Part shown: one piece after another, positions 34,787 to 45,757 of the stretch | Layout of the letters: each line of letters starts with the position of its first letter | Position numbering within the stretch: the first letter of the stretch is position 1 | Source: Tricholoma matsutake | Taxonomy: Eukaryota; Basidiomycota; Agaricomycetes; Agaricales; Tricholomataceae | Direction of reading: 5' to 3' | Assembly (NCBI GenBank): GCA_026075535.2 | Contig: AP026549.1 | Span: 5,642,001-5,706,000 of the forward strand | Length of the DNA stretch: 64,000 bases | Notes under the pieces: model-generated | Told to the model about the DNA's origin: nothing | The model's database searches: none | What the model saw: the letters and a program-made list of their open reading frames with translations, nothing else | Position numbers and translations under genes: made by a program

Positions 34787-36683
34787 CTCTCTCATACTTC
34801 CAAAACTTTGACCAGGGGGGTGCAGTGCAGGTGTGGTGAGGTACATGCAGCTGTGGTAACCAAAAGTGTTCACAAGAACACTGAGTTAAATTGGGTGGGC
34901 ATGGGGTTCATGTGGTGCAGGGGACATGACAGGGTGTTGGGGACAGTGACAGGGTGCTGGTGAATGGTGACAGGGCTGGTCAGGGAAAGTGACAGGGTGC
35001 TGGTGCATGGTGACAGGCAAGGCTGTGTGGGCATCATTTGCAGTGGCGAGGCAACTCATTTACAGGGAATGCAGGGGCTGGCAAAACAGTGTGTTTATGT
35101 TAAAACTGAGGTGATCTGGGGCAGTGGACAGCATCTAGGATGTGCATAGATGGTGGTGTCAGTGATGCAGAGGTGGCATAGGATGCGGGTGGGAGCAAGG
35201 TGGTTCGTTTCGAGGGGTTCTGGGGTGAGCTGGTTGGTTAGAATGAGCTGCTGGGGTGTTCTGGTGAGCTCAGTGGTGAGTTCCATTGTTTCTGGGCTGT
35301 GGCTTGTGGCCTAGAGTGGGGCAGAGCAGGAGGATCAACCATCAATGATGACATGTTAGGGGTGTATAGCAACCCATGGTGTTTGACAGGGGATGGGGGG
35401 GGAGGGCAGTTGGGCCATGTTCTGGGGGTGTTCTACTGAGGTTAGCTGCATGCTTCATTGCTTTAGAGCTGCAGCACATGGTGTTGGGTGGGGCAGAGTG
35501 GGGGTTTTGGGAGTCATCAACAGATGTGGTGACAGTGATGTGGCAGTTGTGCTGGGCAGAGTGGGGGCTGGGGCACAAGATGGGGAGGTGAACAGGGAGC
35601 GAGGGGTGTAGATGGCATCATTGGTGATGCAGGAGGGGTGTACCAGGCAGGTTCTGGCAAAATGGCTCATGAACAACATCATTCGACGCCCTTCTGGCAT
35701 TGAATGGGGGCTGCATTGGTGAAACAAGGCACTGAGGTGCTGAAAACATAAAGTGGGGTGGAGTTTTTAGGCCGGGGCTGTTAGTGACATGTGTGGTGGT
35801 GTGAGATGTGGGTGGCAGTGAGAAAGTGTTAACGGTTGGGGGTGATGGGGCCAGTAGAGTAGTTCCATCGAATAAACGGTGCATTTGGATGAGCATGTTA
35901 GCTCGTCCTTGTGTAGCTCCATTGTCTGGGCATTGGTGGTTCTCTGTACATTGTTTCTGGTTGTTTAACCATGTCTGAGGTGAGCCATTGGGTGCAAGCT
36001 TGCTCAAGTGGTCATTTTTTGGGCATTTGCAACAGGGGTCATTGCTGGTGATGTGGCATTTGCACTGGGCATTTTGAGGTATGGAACAGGGGTAAGGGGT
36101 GTGGTTGGGTGGGTTATGGGTCATTCAGAAGGTGTGAGTTGTTGTCTAGATGGCATTGGTTGTTGTTCTAGTTTGCTATTGATGAGTTTTGTTGTCACTG
36201 GCAGCGGTGAAGTGGCAGCAGCAGTGGGGTACTCAGAGTGTGACATGAGGGGCTTGGGAGGTGGCTGTGGTGTGGTGGATCAGCCTGATACCCCAGTGCC
36301 ATGTTTCTGGAGCTATCACTGGTGGTTCTGAAGTGGGAGGGGAGGCAGTGGTGGTGGTTGCTGACAATGTTGTTGCCGTTGTTGATGGTAACACTGATCG
36401 AGGCTGTGGGTGTTGTTAATGGTGATGGGGCAGGTGATGGTGCTGGGTGACTGTGCCATAGCGACCAAATGGGGGGGTGTGGCAAGAAGAATACAAAGTT
36501 GAATACAAAGTTGCAGAATATGGAGACCCAGATGTCAAAGGGAATGGAGAAGGGGATGTTGTTGAGGATGAGGTAGGCTAGTTGGCATTTGGGGTGTGTG
36601 TGGGTATGTGGGGTGGGCATCGTGCAGGTCATCAAGGCCAATATGAGGTCAACAGGTGGTAGCCAGAGCTAGGAAGGTGGAGA
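34787..36683. other. G/T-rich low-complexity region, no supported gene
   Basis: Repeated GTGACAGGGTGCTGGTG units near 34925-35010 and long purine-poor GGTGG/GTTG runs give many long but proline- or glycine-biased frames on both strands (for example 35618-36124 minus). None shows a domain, so I regard them as compositional. The right edge (36618-36683) is one unit of the minisatellite that continues at 42183. Confidence 0.45.
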
Positions 36684-37053
36684 TGTTGAGAAATACACCG
36701 TGAGCATCTGCAAACACCGTATTACCAAATACAGATGTCAGCATGTTTTTTGATGCAGCTGCTATATTTAGTGCACCCCCTTTGAGATGCGTGTATGGAT
36801 CCACACAGTGGATACCTTTATGATACTCTTTCCTTTGTCTAACAGGATACTTATATACAGTAGATAGTTGTACGACCACCTCAGTCACTTATACAACAAC
36901 TGAGGTGAGTAACAATATTACTACTTAGTTGAGAATGATTACTTACTGTACCTATAGTTTATTCTTGTATATGCTAGGTACAGTAATTATGAATATAGTC
37001 ACTCATACAATGACTGAGTTTATTCTTGTATACGCTAGGATTGACTTTCTACA
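36684..37053 (+). repeat. 5' LTR of copia D
   Basis: TGTTGAGAAATACACC to GACTTTCTACA, 370 bp, containing CTTATATACAG. It differs from the 3' LTR at about 17 positions, all but one of them transitions. Confidence 0.95.
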
Positions 37054-37064
37054 GGTTATGGGCC
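37054..37064 (+). promoter_or_regulatory. primer-binding site of copia D (initiator-Met half-tRNA type)
   Basis: GGTTATGGGCC follows the LTR without a gap. It is complementary to GGCCCATAACC, the anticodon stem-loop of many eukaryotic initiator Met tRNAs, and not to a tRNA 3' end. Drosophila copia uses the same half-tRNA primer. Confidence 0.7.
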
Positions 37065-37269
37065 ACTCCCGTCACATTTGATCAATGGTAGAAAATCTCC
37101 TAGCCACTCGATGCTACTAGGTCATCCTTTGATTGGTCCGATCACTTAGATCTCGGATCACGACTTAACAGAATCGGGATTCCTGACACGCCCCCCCTTC
37201 TTACCTTTGTCTTTCGATGCCCCCTGGCTTGCTACCCCCCCCTGTACTTTCTCCTCGGAAATTATTACC

Positions 37270-38391
37270 ATGACTACCGAATCCAGCCCGCCTTCCATCT
37301 CCCTCATAAAACTGTCGGTTCAATATTCCGGAGAGAAGCTAGACAAGTCCAAATCTAACTACAAAGAATGGTGCGAGGAAATCACTATTGCTCTTTCCTT
37401 GAACGGTCTTTATGAATACGTTACTGGCGATATTCCTTCGCCCACATCTACTGAAACACGCACCCTCGGGAACTGGAAAGCCAATTCCCGCCTCGCGTAC
37501 ACTTTCATTGCTTCTAGCATTTCTCCCTCCAAATGCCCCTTTATCGACATCACAAAAGGTCCCGAAGTCAACTGGAAGACTCTTCAAGATCGTCATCAAA
37601 AAGAGGGTCCCGTCCGTCAGGTCCAGCTATTACAACAGGCACTTTCCATACAATGCACAAAGGACATCCCGCTCCCCGAAACCGTGGAGAAGATCTGCAC
37701 CCTCATTGAACACACATTTGCCATGGGCGACATCAAAGCTGACCTCCTTTGTTGTATCGCCCTCCTTAATTCCCTCAGCGATAATTTCCCACATGCGCAT
37801 TCCATTATTTCCCGTGACATCACCGCTTCCACAGCCACCTCTCCATATGGATTGAAGGACATCTGTTTGTTCCTGGAGAACGAACAATCCCTACTCAAAA
37901 ATGACCAATGCAACGACTCACGTTCCCATGTTGCGCTCACTGCTTGTGCCAAGCCTACAAAATCATCGAACATCCCTACTTGTGGGAACCCAGTTTGTAA
38001 GAAGACTGGGCACACTACGGAGTACTGTATTAAGGCTGGGGGGGGTATGGCAGGAAAAACAATCAAGGAATCTAAAGCCGCCCATAAATTAGCACTCGAG
38101 AAGAAATCATCGGTGTCCCACACTTCCAGAATCCCGGTCACAGTGAAGGACGTCAATGGGCGGGCATTTACAGTCATGATCAATTCTGAGACTAATCCAT
38201 CCCCTATTTTGGGCCTGGAGTTCGCTGGTTTAGCTTGCGATCCCATTCCTACTGCCACTATCGATGAAGTGGAATACAAAGGGTGGGTTGTCATTGAGGA
38301 GGAGGCAACTGTCACTGTTGACTGGAATCAGTACACCTCTGCATCTGCCGAAGATGCACTCACCGTCGAACCGCTCAATCAGACTGGCTGA
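37270..38391 (+). CDS. gag of copia D
   Basis: Intact 373-residue frame from ATG 37270 to TGA 38389. The N-terminal part (LDKSKSNYKEWCEEITIALS, ESWK-type spacing with NWKANSRLAY) matches copia-type Gag; a variant zinc knuckle CGNPVCKKTGHTTEYC (C-x4-C-x4-H-x4-C) lies about residue 243. The stop is followed in the same frame by the protease, so the TGA is either a point mutation of a single gag-pol frame or a readthrough site. TGA-T is not a strong readthrough context, so mutation is more likely. Confidence 0.85.
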   Translation: MTTESSPPSISLIKLSVQYSGEKLDKSKSNYKEWCEEITIALSLNGLYEYVTGDIPSPTSTETRTLGNWKANSRLAYTFIASSISPSKCPFIDITKGPEVNWKTLQDRHQKEGPVRQVQLLQQALSIQCTKDIPLPETVEKICTLIEHTFAMGDIKADLLCCIALLNSLSDNFPHAHSIISRDITASTATSPYGLKDICLFLENEQSLLKNDQCNDSRSHVALTACAKPTKSSNIPTCGNPVCKKTGHTTEYCIKAGGGMAGKTIKESKAAHKLALEKKSSVSHTSRIPVTVKDVNGRAFTVMINSETNPSPILGLEFAGLACDPIPTATIDEVEYKGWVVIEEEATVTVDWNQYTSASAEDALTVEPLNQTG

Positions 38392-41300
38392 TCCCAACTT
38401 TCCCTGGACGACTACCCATTCATTGTGGATTCAGGGGCGACTGTACACATTTCCCCTAACAAAGGCGACTTCATCACTCTTCACCCAACACAACTGCGTT
38501 CTGTCAAAGGTGTGGGGGGCACTTCCATTGCCGCCATCGGTGTTGGTGACATCAAACTCAGGATAGCGCGGGGCGCATCAATCACCTTACGTAATGCGCT
38601 CTACATCCTGCATTCGGCAGTCTGCCTTATTTCCGTGGGCATGTTGGCAGACGATTCGAATGTGGTAACACATTTTGATAACCTAGGGTGCTGGATCATG
38701 GATAAATCCACTGGTGTTTTCATAGCACGTGGATCACGGTTATCCAAGAAACTATACTCACTCGATCTCCATGCTGTCGCTGCCGACCATGCTTTCACCA
38801 TGCACAAATTGCCTACTTTGGAGACATGGCATCGTCGCCTTGGCCATGCAAATTACCAATCCCTCTGGGACATGGCCAAGAAGGGGACACTCACAGGTGC
38901 ACCTGTTACATCCACCTTAAAACCACCCAAATGTGAATCTTGTGTTCTTGGAAAACAGACAAAAACACCTATTCCAAAGAAATGTGAGGAGGGACCTGGC
39001 CATAGAGCGACTAGGAAGTTGGAGAAGGTATGGGTAGATTTATTGGGGCCACATGCCGTGCAGTCTCATACTGGGAATTCATACATAATGGATATTGTTG
39101 ACGACTATACTTCCTTTCCTTGGTCAATACCCCTCCACAACAAAGATGATTCATTTCCTGAATTAAAAGCTTGGGAACTTGCCTGAGAAGCTGAGACCGG
39201 ACTCAAAGTTGGAACTTACATCACTGACAACGGAGAGTTGAAGTCACACAAAATGGAAGCTTGGCTGAAGACCCGGGGAACCGATCATCGTTTCACTGCT
39301 CCCCACACCTCCGCGCGCATATTGGACGCGTCAAACGCATGCATTGTACATTGATGGCTAAAGCCCATACAATGCAGATCTATTTGGGTTTACCTGCTTA
39401 TTTATGGGATGAATTTTATCTCACGGCATCTCATTTGCATGCCAAAACTACTACCCGTTCTCTGCAGGGATATACCCCTTGGGAACTATGGTTTGAATGA
39501 AAATCTGACTACTCATATCTACGAGAAATCGGGTGTCATGCCTTTGTACTCATACCCAAAAAGGACAACCCGAAAATCATCGAATGCTCCATCGAATGCA
39601 TACTGGTAGGGTATGATCTGAAATCCAAATCTTATTGATGCTATAATTGTGCGACACATAAAATCCACAGTTCTTACCATGTTCGGTTTCTTGAAAGTCA
39701 TGATGGCCACTCACCACCCGCGCCCACTATCCCAGGGGATAATACACATATCAATCAACCCAGGGATGAGAGATCTAATCACAATCCTTTAATCCTGGAT
39801 AACGATGATGATGATGAACCACCCATCAATAACAATTCAAGCAATGAGGTTACCAGTGATTTAAATGAACAGCACTTACCACCGCCTCAACCTGTACCCC
39901 GCCGTTCATCTCGCATCACCACCCCCACAGAAAAGAATCCAAATGGTGGACTAGCTATCACTAGAACCACAGCAGCTGTTCAAGAATCTTGAGAGAGTGC
40001 AGCCCGAGTTAAAGAAGCACGATGGGAACATAGGGCGGCGACAGTGGCTGCCCGAACAGCCAATCCAGATCCAGTGATTGATCATGATCGTGATGTCATT
40101 GCAGAATTATGTCAATCACTTGGCAACCTTGATCTCAGTGATCAGGCACATCAATTCCATGCTCTGATCTCGGAAATGGCAGATTTTGATCCCGAATCTC
40201 TTCAATTTGAGGACAACCCCAGAACATGGGAGGAGGCTAAGAATTCGATTGATGCAGAACGATGGAGAGAGGGATATGTGGAGGAACTGAAATCCCTGAA
40301 AGACATGGGCGTCTACAAGCTCATTCCCCAGAATGACGTACCACAAGGGAAACACATCCGAAAGGGGAAACCAGTTTTCCATATCAAGCGGGATGAGACC
40401 GGGAAGGCCATAAGGTGGAAAGTATGCCTCGTTTTCAAAGGTTTCAAACAGATTTATGGCAAGGACTATACCAAGACTACCTCACCAACTGTGTGCATGG
40501 AATCATGGAGAATACTCTTACATTTAGCAGCTTCTCTCGGCTGGGATGCACAACAGATAGGTGTGAAGACCGCATTTCTTTATGGACTACTACCAGATGA
40601 TGAGGTACAATACATGCAACAACCCATAGGTTTTGAAGAGTCAGGGAAGGAAGACTGGGTATGGCAGCTCCAATGCGGTTTGTATGGCATGAAGCAGAGC
40701 AGGCGCATTTGGAACCAGATGCTTAACGCCCAGATGATCAAATGGGGATTCACCCGCCTGTCATGCGAGTCTTGCATTTATTACCAAAAATCTGACTTGG
40801 GTATTATTATTGCAGCTGTCCATGTCGATGATTATATGTCTATTGCGGATTCAAAAGACGAAAACAAATGCTTCAAAGACCAGATGAGACAAGTATGGAC
40901 AATTTCGGAGTTGGGCATGGCACGTTTCATTGTTGGAATTGCTGTCACCTGGGATAAAGCCACTCGAACCGTTGCACTCTCACAGACTGCTTTGATTGAT
41001 AAAATAATTGAACAGTTTGGCCAAAAGGACGCTCACCCCGTATTGGCGCCCCTAGAGCCGGGTTCCAAATTACGACCTCAAATCGACAAACTATGTCCTT
41101 GGAGGATCAACGTCAACTCGATAAACTTCCATACCGATCATTGGTCGGATGTTTACTTTATCTTGCCATATCAACCCATCCCGACATTTCCTACACAGTT
41201 CAACAACTTTCCCAACACCTCGATTGTTATTCTTTTGAACATTGGGGTGGGGCTATCAGACTGGTGTGTTACCTCAAGGGTACAAAAGATCTCAAACTTT

Positions 41301-41788
41301 ACCTTGGAGGCGATCACCCTATCAACCTTCAAGCATTCAGCGACTCCGACTGGGCAAACTGCCTTGACACACGCCATAGCATTGGTGGTTATGTTTGCTC
41401 CCTAGGTTCTGGCACCGTTTCCTGGACAGCACAGAAACAGAAGGTTGTTGCAACTTCATCGTGTGAAGCAGAATACATCGCAGCTTTCGAAACGGCCAAA
41501 GAGTGTATTTGGTTACGAGCACTACTCAAATCCATTGACCATCAACAATCGCTCCCTACCATAATTCACTGCGATAATTCTGCAACAAAGTCCTTGTCTG
41601 AAGATCCTCTTCTCCATTCCCGCATCAAACACGTCAACATAAAATACCATTTCCTGTGCGAACACGTCCAATCAAACGAACTGCAACTCACATATGTCAA
41701 TACCCATGAGAACACTGCGGACCTATTCACAAAAGCTCTGGACATCAAACAATTCACTTACCTCCACAATTTCCTGGGACTTCGGTAA
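38392..41788 (+). pseudogene. pol of copia D (PR-IN-RT-RNaseH)
   Basis: Protease has FIVDSGATVHIS (about 38430). The integrase zinc region has WHRRLGHANYQSL and CESCVLGK, and its core has VDLLGP, TDNGEL and the WELWFE region. RT has VKTAFLYGLL, LYGMKQSRRIWN and HVDDYMS (about 40825). RNase H has FSDSDWANCLDTRHSIGG, SSCEAEYIA and HVNIKYHF. The end is HNFLGLR at 41788. TGA stops at 39184, 39498, about 39639 and about 39991 and frame changes near 39313 and 41090 disrupt it. Confidence 0.9.
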
Positions 41789-41812
41789 CCAGATTTTCAC
41801 GGTGAGGAGGAG

Positions 41813-42182
41813 TGTTGAGAAATACACCGTGAGCGTCTGCAAATGCCGTGTTACCAAATACAGATGTCGGCATGTTTTTTGATGCGGCTGCTATATTTAG
41901 CGTGCCCCCTTTGAGATGCGTGTACGGATCCACACAGTGGATACCTTTATGATACTCTTTCCTTTGTCTAACTGGATACTTATATACAGTAGATAGTTGT
42001 ATGACCACCTCAGTCACTTATACAACGACTGAGGTGAGTAACAATATTATTACTTAGTTGAGAATGATTACTTACTGTACCTATAGTTTATTCTTGTATA
42101 CGCTAGGTACAGTAATTATGAATATAGTCACTTATACAACGACTGAGTTTATTCTTGTATACGCTAGGATTGACTTTCTACA
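41813..42182 (+). repeat. 3' LTR of copia D
   Basis: 370 bp, same ends as the 5' copy, preceded by the purine tract and followed by the GGAGA duplication. Confidence 0.95.
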
Positions 42183-42580
42183 GGAGAGACAATGAACAAC
42201 ACCATTGTTCAGGTCATCAAGGCCAATCTGAGGTGGACAGGTGGTAGCGAGAGTTTCAGGAAGGTGGATGGGTGTCAGGAAGGTGGATGGGTGTCAGGAA
42301 GGTGGATGGGTGTCAGGAAGGTGGATGGGTGTCAGGAAGGTGGATGGGTGGTATCAAGAGCTTTAGGAAGGTGGAGAGACAAAAAACAATGCCATAAGGC
42401 ATTGTTCAAGTCATCAAGGCTGATCCGAGGTCGACGGGTGGTAGTGAGAGCTTTAAGAAGCTAGAGAGATGAGGTAGATGGGTGGCAGCAAGAGTAGAAC
42501 AGAGGTGCAGAGACAATGAACAAGGCCAATACAAGGTCAGCAGTAGCGAGAGCTGTAGGAAGGTAGAGAGATGACAAACT
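42183..42580 (+). repeat. minisatellite interrupted by copia D
   Basis: Units with GAGACAATGAACAA, GTCATCAAGGCCAAT, GAGGTCGACGGGTGGTAG and GAGAGCTTTAGGAAGGT recur at 36618-36683 (left of copia D), 42187, 42375 and 42510. Within it, 42254-42349 is a pure 19-bp tandem (GTCAGGAAGGTGGATGGGT) of about five copies. Confidence 0.7.
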
Positions 42581-43153
42581 TGGGAACCAAGATATGGAGG
42601 CAACAAGTGGAGGGGTGGGGTCAAGACAGGACAGATGGGGTAGAAATAGCAAGGCCATACAGCACTGAGCAAGTTGACGCGGCTTTGACATGGGGACTAC
42701 ATGAGTTGTGCATGGTCTACCCATTGAGGAACCACGAGTAGCATGGAACGGAAGGGAATGTGAGAGAAGTGGGGTTGAGATGAGGCAGGTGGGGCATACA
42801 CAAGACCGGCAGGGTGGAAACGAGAAATCAATGGCGCTGCATGGCACCAAATGAGTCAGGTAGGAACCTCAGAATGAGAGGTGCAGGGGTCGAACAGGTC
42901 AAAGGGAGGTTGAACCAACAGAGCAGGCTAGATGAGAGCAGAAAATCTCAGTTTTGGAATTTCTGAATGTCCAAGCGGTCCAAATTAGTCTGAACCATGA
43001 TGGCAACCAAACAACACAGACCAAACAGGCCAAGCTCATCACACTGTCATCAACATCAACATCCATTTCAATGCACCCACTGTTTGCAACGGTGCTGGGA
43101 CCACTTTTCATTTTTTCTTGTTAAACTTCATGGCCTCGCATTCTTTTTCTGGC
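42581..43153. other. no gene seen
   Basis: Purine-rich flank of the minisatellite, with proline-rich minus frames that look compositional, then the upstream region of the GRF-finger gene. GTCCAAGCGGTCCAAAT near 42970 resembles the flank of the KDZ fragment at 22860. Confidence 0.35.
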
Positions 43154-44974
43154 ATGTCAAGCTTATCTTCAAAGGCAATTATCATGGACAGCATCCTTAC
43201 TCCAGGGGAAGGTCTCTTCTGCACAGGCTGTGGCATCTTTTGTGAATACCAGGTAGTTAAAAGTAATGAGAAGGGAAACAAAGGGTGGGTAATGGTTTCA
43301 GTAAGTCTGGCCACTGTTTTGTTCCTGCTCTACCTGACCTTTCCAAACCAGTGCAATCAGGTTAAGGACAGTGTCAGTTGCAACTTCTTTTAGTGGAAGA
43401 AAGGGTTGACTTGGTCACCCACAGCATCACCCAATCTACCTACCCCATCACCCACTCTGCCCACATTGCCCACAGCTACCTTTGGTGCCACTCGCACTGT
43501 TCCCAACCCTTCTGCTGCCAATGTTCTTTGCCCTGTAGCTCAGAAACTCCACCCAGTCATCTCTTGCTCTGTCACCACTGTTTTCCCAGTTCCTGGTTGC
43601 AACCAATCATGCATACATCCAGACTGTAAGCAACATGTGTGCCAAAAACACTGTGTTTTGGCTGGTGGATGCTTGTTAAAGACTCACATGGGCACTGGGG
43701 CTGCTTCCCAAGTTATTCTGCCTGCCCAAATAGCCACATCATCAGCACTTGTGGCTCCCTCTCCCTTGGAAGATGAGTCCATCTTGGTAGTTGTTCCATC
43801 AAACCCAGAGCTGCCACCTGCCACCATGCCTGCAATTGATGCCCAACCTAATCCTCGCCATGTCTCTCACATGCCACCAATCTTTACAGATCAATACCAT
43901 CATGAGCAAGAACTTCTGGAAAAGAATCGTGTTGTGGAAGCCCAGCATCAACAGCTCATGAAGCAGAGCAAGCATGGTATTGTTGTATATGCCTGGGCAA
44001 AAGTGCATTACATGTTATTCTCCCTTCCATTGACTGTCTATTGACTGTTATGTGATACAGGATGATGAATCACCGACTATCCAAGAGTTCCAGGCTGAGT
44101 TCCAGTGGCCGCATTTTGTTCTTACTTCTGACATCCTGTCAGACCTCGCTCTCTCTGTGCCCCTCATCATCCAACTCTTCTGGCCATCTCTCGGTACCTG
44201 GGTCAATGTCAAACCAGGATATGTTATCACTGTCAAAGAAGGGGATTGTGTCTTTCTGAAGGCTAGTCAGGTGAAAAGTTATCTGGACTTCAATACACAT
44301 CTCAATGCAGGTTCATCCTCATCTCTCGTACACTTGCACTACAACCTTCCTGGTGAGCATGCATATAGACAGAAAGAGCTTCTGCACAGGAAACAAAAGA
44401 TGATGGAGTTGTCAGATGACTCAGAGCCAGAACCCCAAGTTACCCAGACATGGAAATGCAAGCCCCCTAGTGAGCCAACTTGTCAGAAGAATTGTCATCG
44501 GCCCCATGGTACCTGTCGATCCTCACCTCAGTCTCCCACTTCTCCTGCTCCCTCTCAGCTGGCTACTGGCCAGCATTGTTGTTTATCACCACCTATCATC
44601 AAAGCAGAGCCCTTAGCTGATGAGCTAGTTGCTGATGGATCCTTCTCTGATCCTATTGGATAGCGATGGTGAGGAACAAGTCAAGGCTTGGCCAGCGGAT
44701 TTCTATGTGACTGATATCATCACATATTTCCATGCACATAAGTCAAGGTCAAAGTCTATCAGTGCTGATGTGCTGTTCCATAAACACTTTGGTCTTGCCT
44801 ACCGCCGCTCCACTGTTTATGATCATCTTGCACAGTGGAAGGCTGCCTCCCAGTCTGCCAAGGATGCTGCACTTGCTGCCTGTTGCACACCCGCTGGCCT
44901 CTGGTCTGTGTTTATGGAGACTAACCCAGTGAAGGATGCTAGCCTAAAGGCAACAGCACATAGGTTGGGATGAC
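43154..44974 (+). pseudogene. repetitive basidiomycete protein with GRF-like zinc finger, frameshifted
   Basis: Exon 1 (43154-43288) starts MSSLSSKAI and encodes CTGCGIFCEYQ. A 63-nt intron (43289-43351) leads into CNQVKDSVSCNFF-stop-W, together a GRF-type finger (C-x2-C then C-x8-C-x-F-F-x-W) broken by a TAG at about 43390. A Pro/Thr-rich linker is followed by a second Cys/His cluster (CNQSCIHPDCKQHVCQKHC, about 43598-43650) and DQYHHEQELLEKNR. A second intron (44003-44060) continues into WPHFVLTSDILSDLA and VNVKPGYVITVKEG. The frame ends at 44663, while the conserved C-terminal block WPADFYVTDII and YRRSTVYDHLAQWK runs in the next frame to 44974. The family recurs in agaricomycetes near transposons; its function is unknown. 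Confidence 0.6.
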
Positions 44975-45128
44975 AGGCTAGTGTTGTGTCTGAATCTTCA
45001 TAGATGCATTTCAGTTTCTCAGCATGGCTACTTCATGTCTTTTTATTTTATAGCTTTTTATGCAACCTGTGCATTTCTTTTTATCAGTTTGTATTAATAT
45101 ACTACTCAATGCATTACATTATCAATGT

Positions 45129-45554
45129 TATAAGGGCAACCTAAGCCTCTAGCAAAGGGAAATCCGAAGTTAAAATTATACTACATAATACAGGCATTGG
45201 GGGCGCACCTAGCAAAGGGAAATCCGAAGAGAAAACTCTAAGGATCCCCTTGCTGATGCCCAGTATATGTGAAGATGACAAAAATCAAATATAACCTAAA
45301 AATAGAAAAAGGCGGAGATAGGCGGATCAAGGCCGCCGAATGACATCATACCAAGGGGTATGTGTCGGAAGGGGTACTCCGCCTCTAAATATAAAAGTGT
45401 CAACATATACAAACATGATAGCAAGGGAAAATTAGTAATAAAATCCGGAAAAATCATAGAAAATGAAGAATAGAAGGAAATGAGGTGGGGAAAAATATGG
45501 GACGAACATAAAAAATAGGAAAAACACACAGGGCACCCCCTTAGTCCCCTTACA
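45129..45554 (-). repeat. 3' LTR of gypsy C
   Basis: Minus-strand TGTAAGGGGACTAAGG to GGTTGCCCTTATA (ends in TA, not CA). Contains two direct copies of CTTCGGATTTCCCTTTGCTA. Confidence 0.95.
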
Positions 45555-45565
45555 TCACCCCCTCT

Positions 45566-45757
45566 CTAAGATGCATCGCCCTGATGCATTCGAAATCGTA
45601 TACGACCAAAGTCCGTGACTTGAATGTGATGCGGTGCAGCAGTGTGCCGTCAGTGGAATTCCTTGATTAACCGAGGGGCATTTACATCAGACTCTTCGAC
45701 CCATGAGTTCTCCTCATACCCATAACCCTTCCAATGTACCAAATACTGGAGTTTTCC
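45566..45757 (-). pseudogene. chromodomain end of gypsy C pol, cut off by TGA
   Basis: After the TGA at 45758-45760 the same frame continues [20 protein letters not shown], the core and C-terminal part of a chromodomain whose first half (VESILDSRLR) ends the open pol. A second TGA lies at 45650-45652 before RHTAAPHHI and the frame closes with TAG at 45566. Both TGA codons are consistent with CGA to TGA. Confidence 0.8.

Larger units (their letters stand above)
36684..42182 (+). mobile_element. Ty1/copia element D, full length but decayed
   Basis: 370-bp LTRs at both ends, 5-bp duplication GGAGA (36679-36683, 42183-42187), primer site directly after the 5' LTR, gag, then pol in the copia order protease-integrase-RT-RNase H, and the purine tract GGTGAGGAGGAG before the 3' LTR. 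Several TGA codons and two frame changes inactivate it. Confidence 0.95.

Noticed and set aside
35455..36641. Long proline/histidine-rich minus-strand frames
   Set aside because: They overlap frames on the other strand in a G/T-rich region with GTGACAGGGTGCTGG repeats and show no domain.
42254..42349. Regular 19-bp repeats considered as a CRISPR-like array
   Set aside because: Units are contiguous with no spacers, and the sequence is clearly a eukaryotic transposon island.
42461..42850. Minus-strand frame of 129 codons next to the minisatellite
   Set aside because: Composition-driven Pro/Leu/Cys-rich translation of purine-rich repeats; no start context or family.
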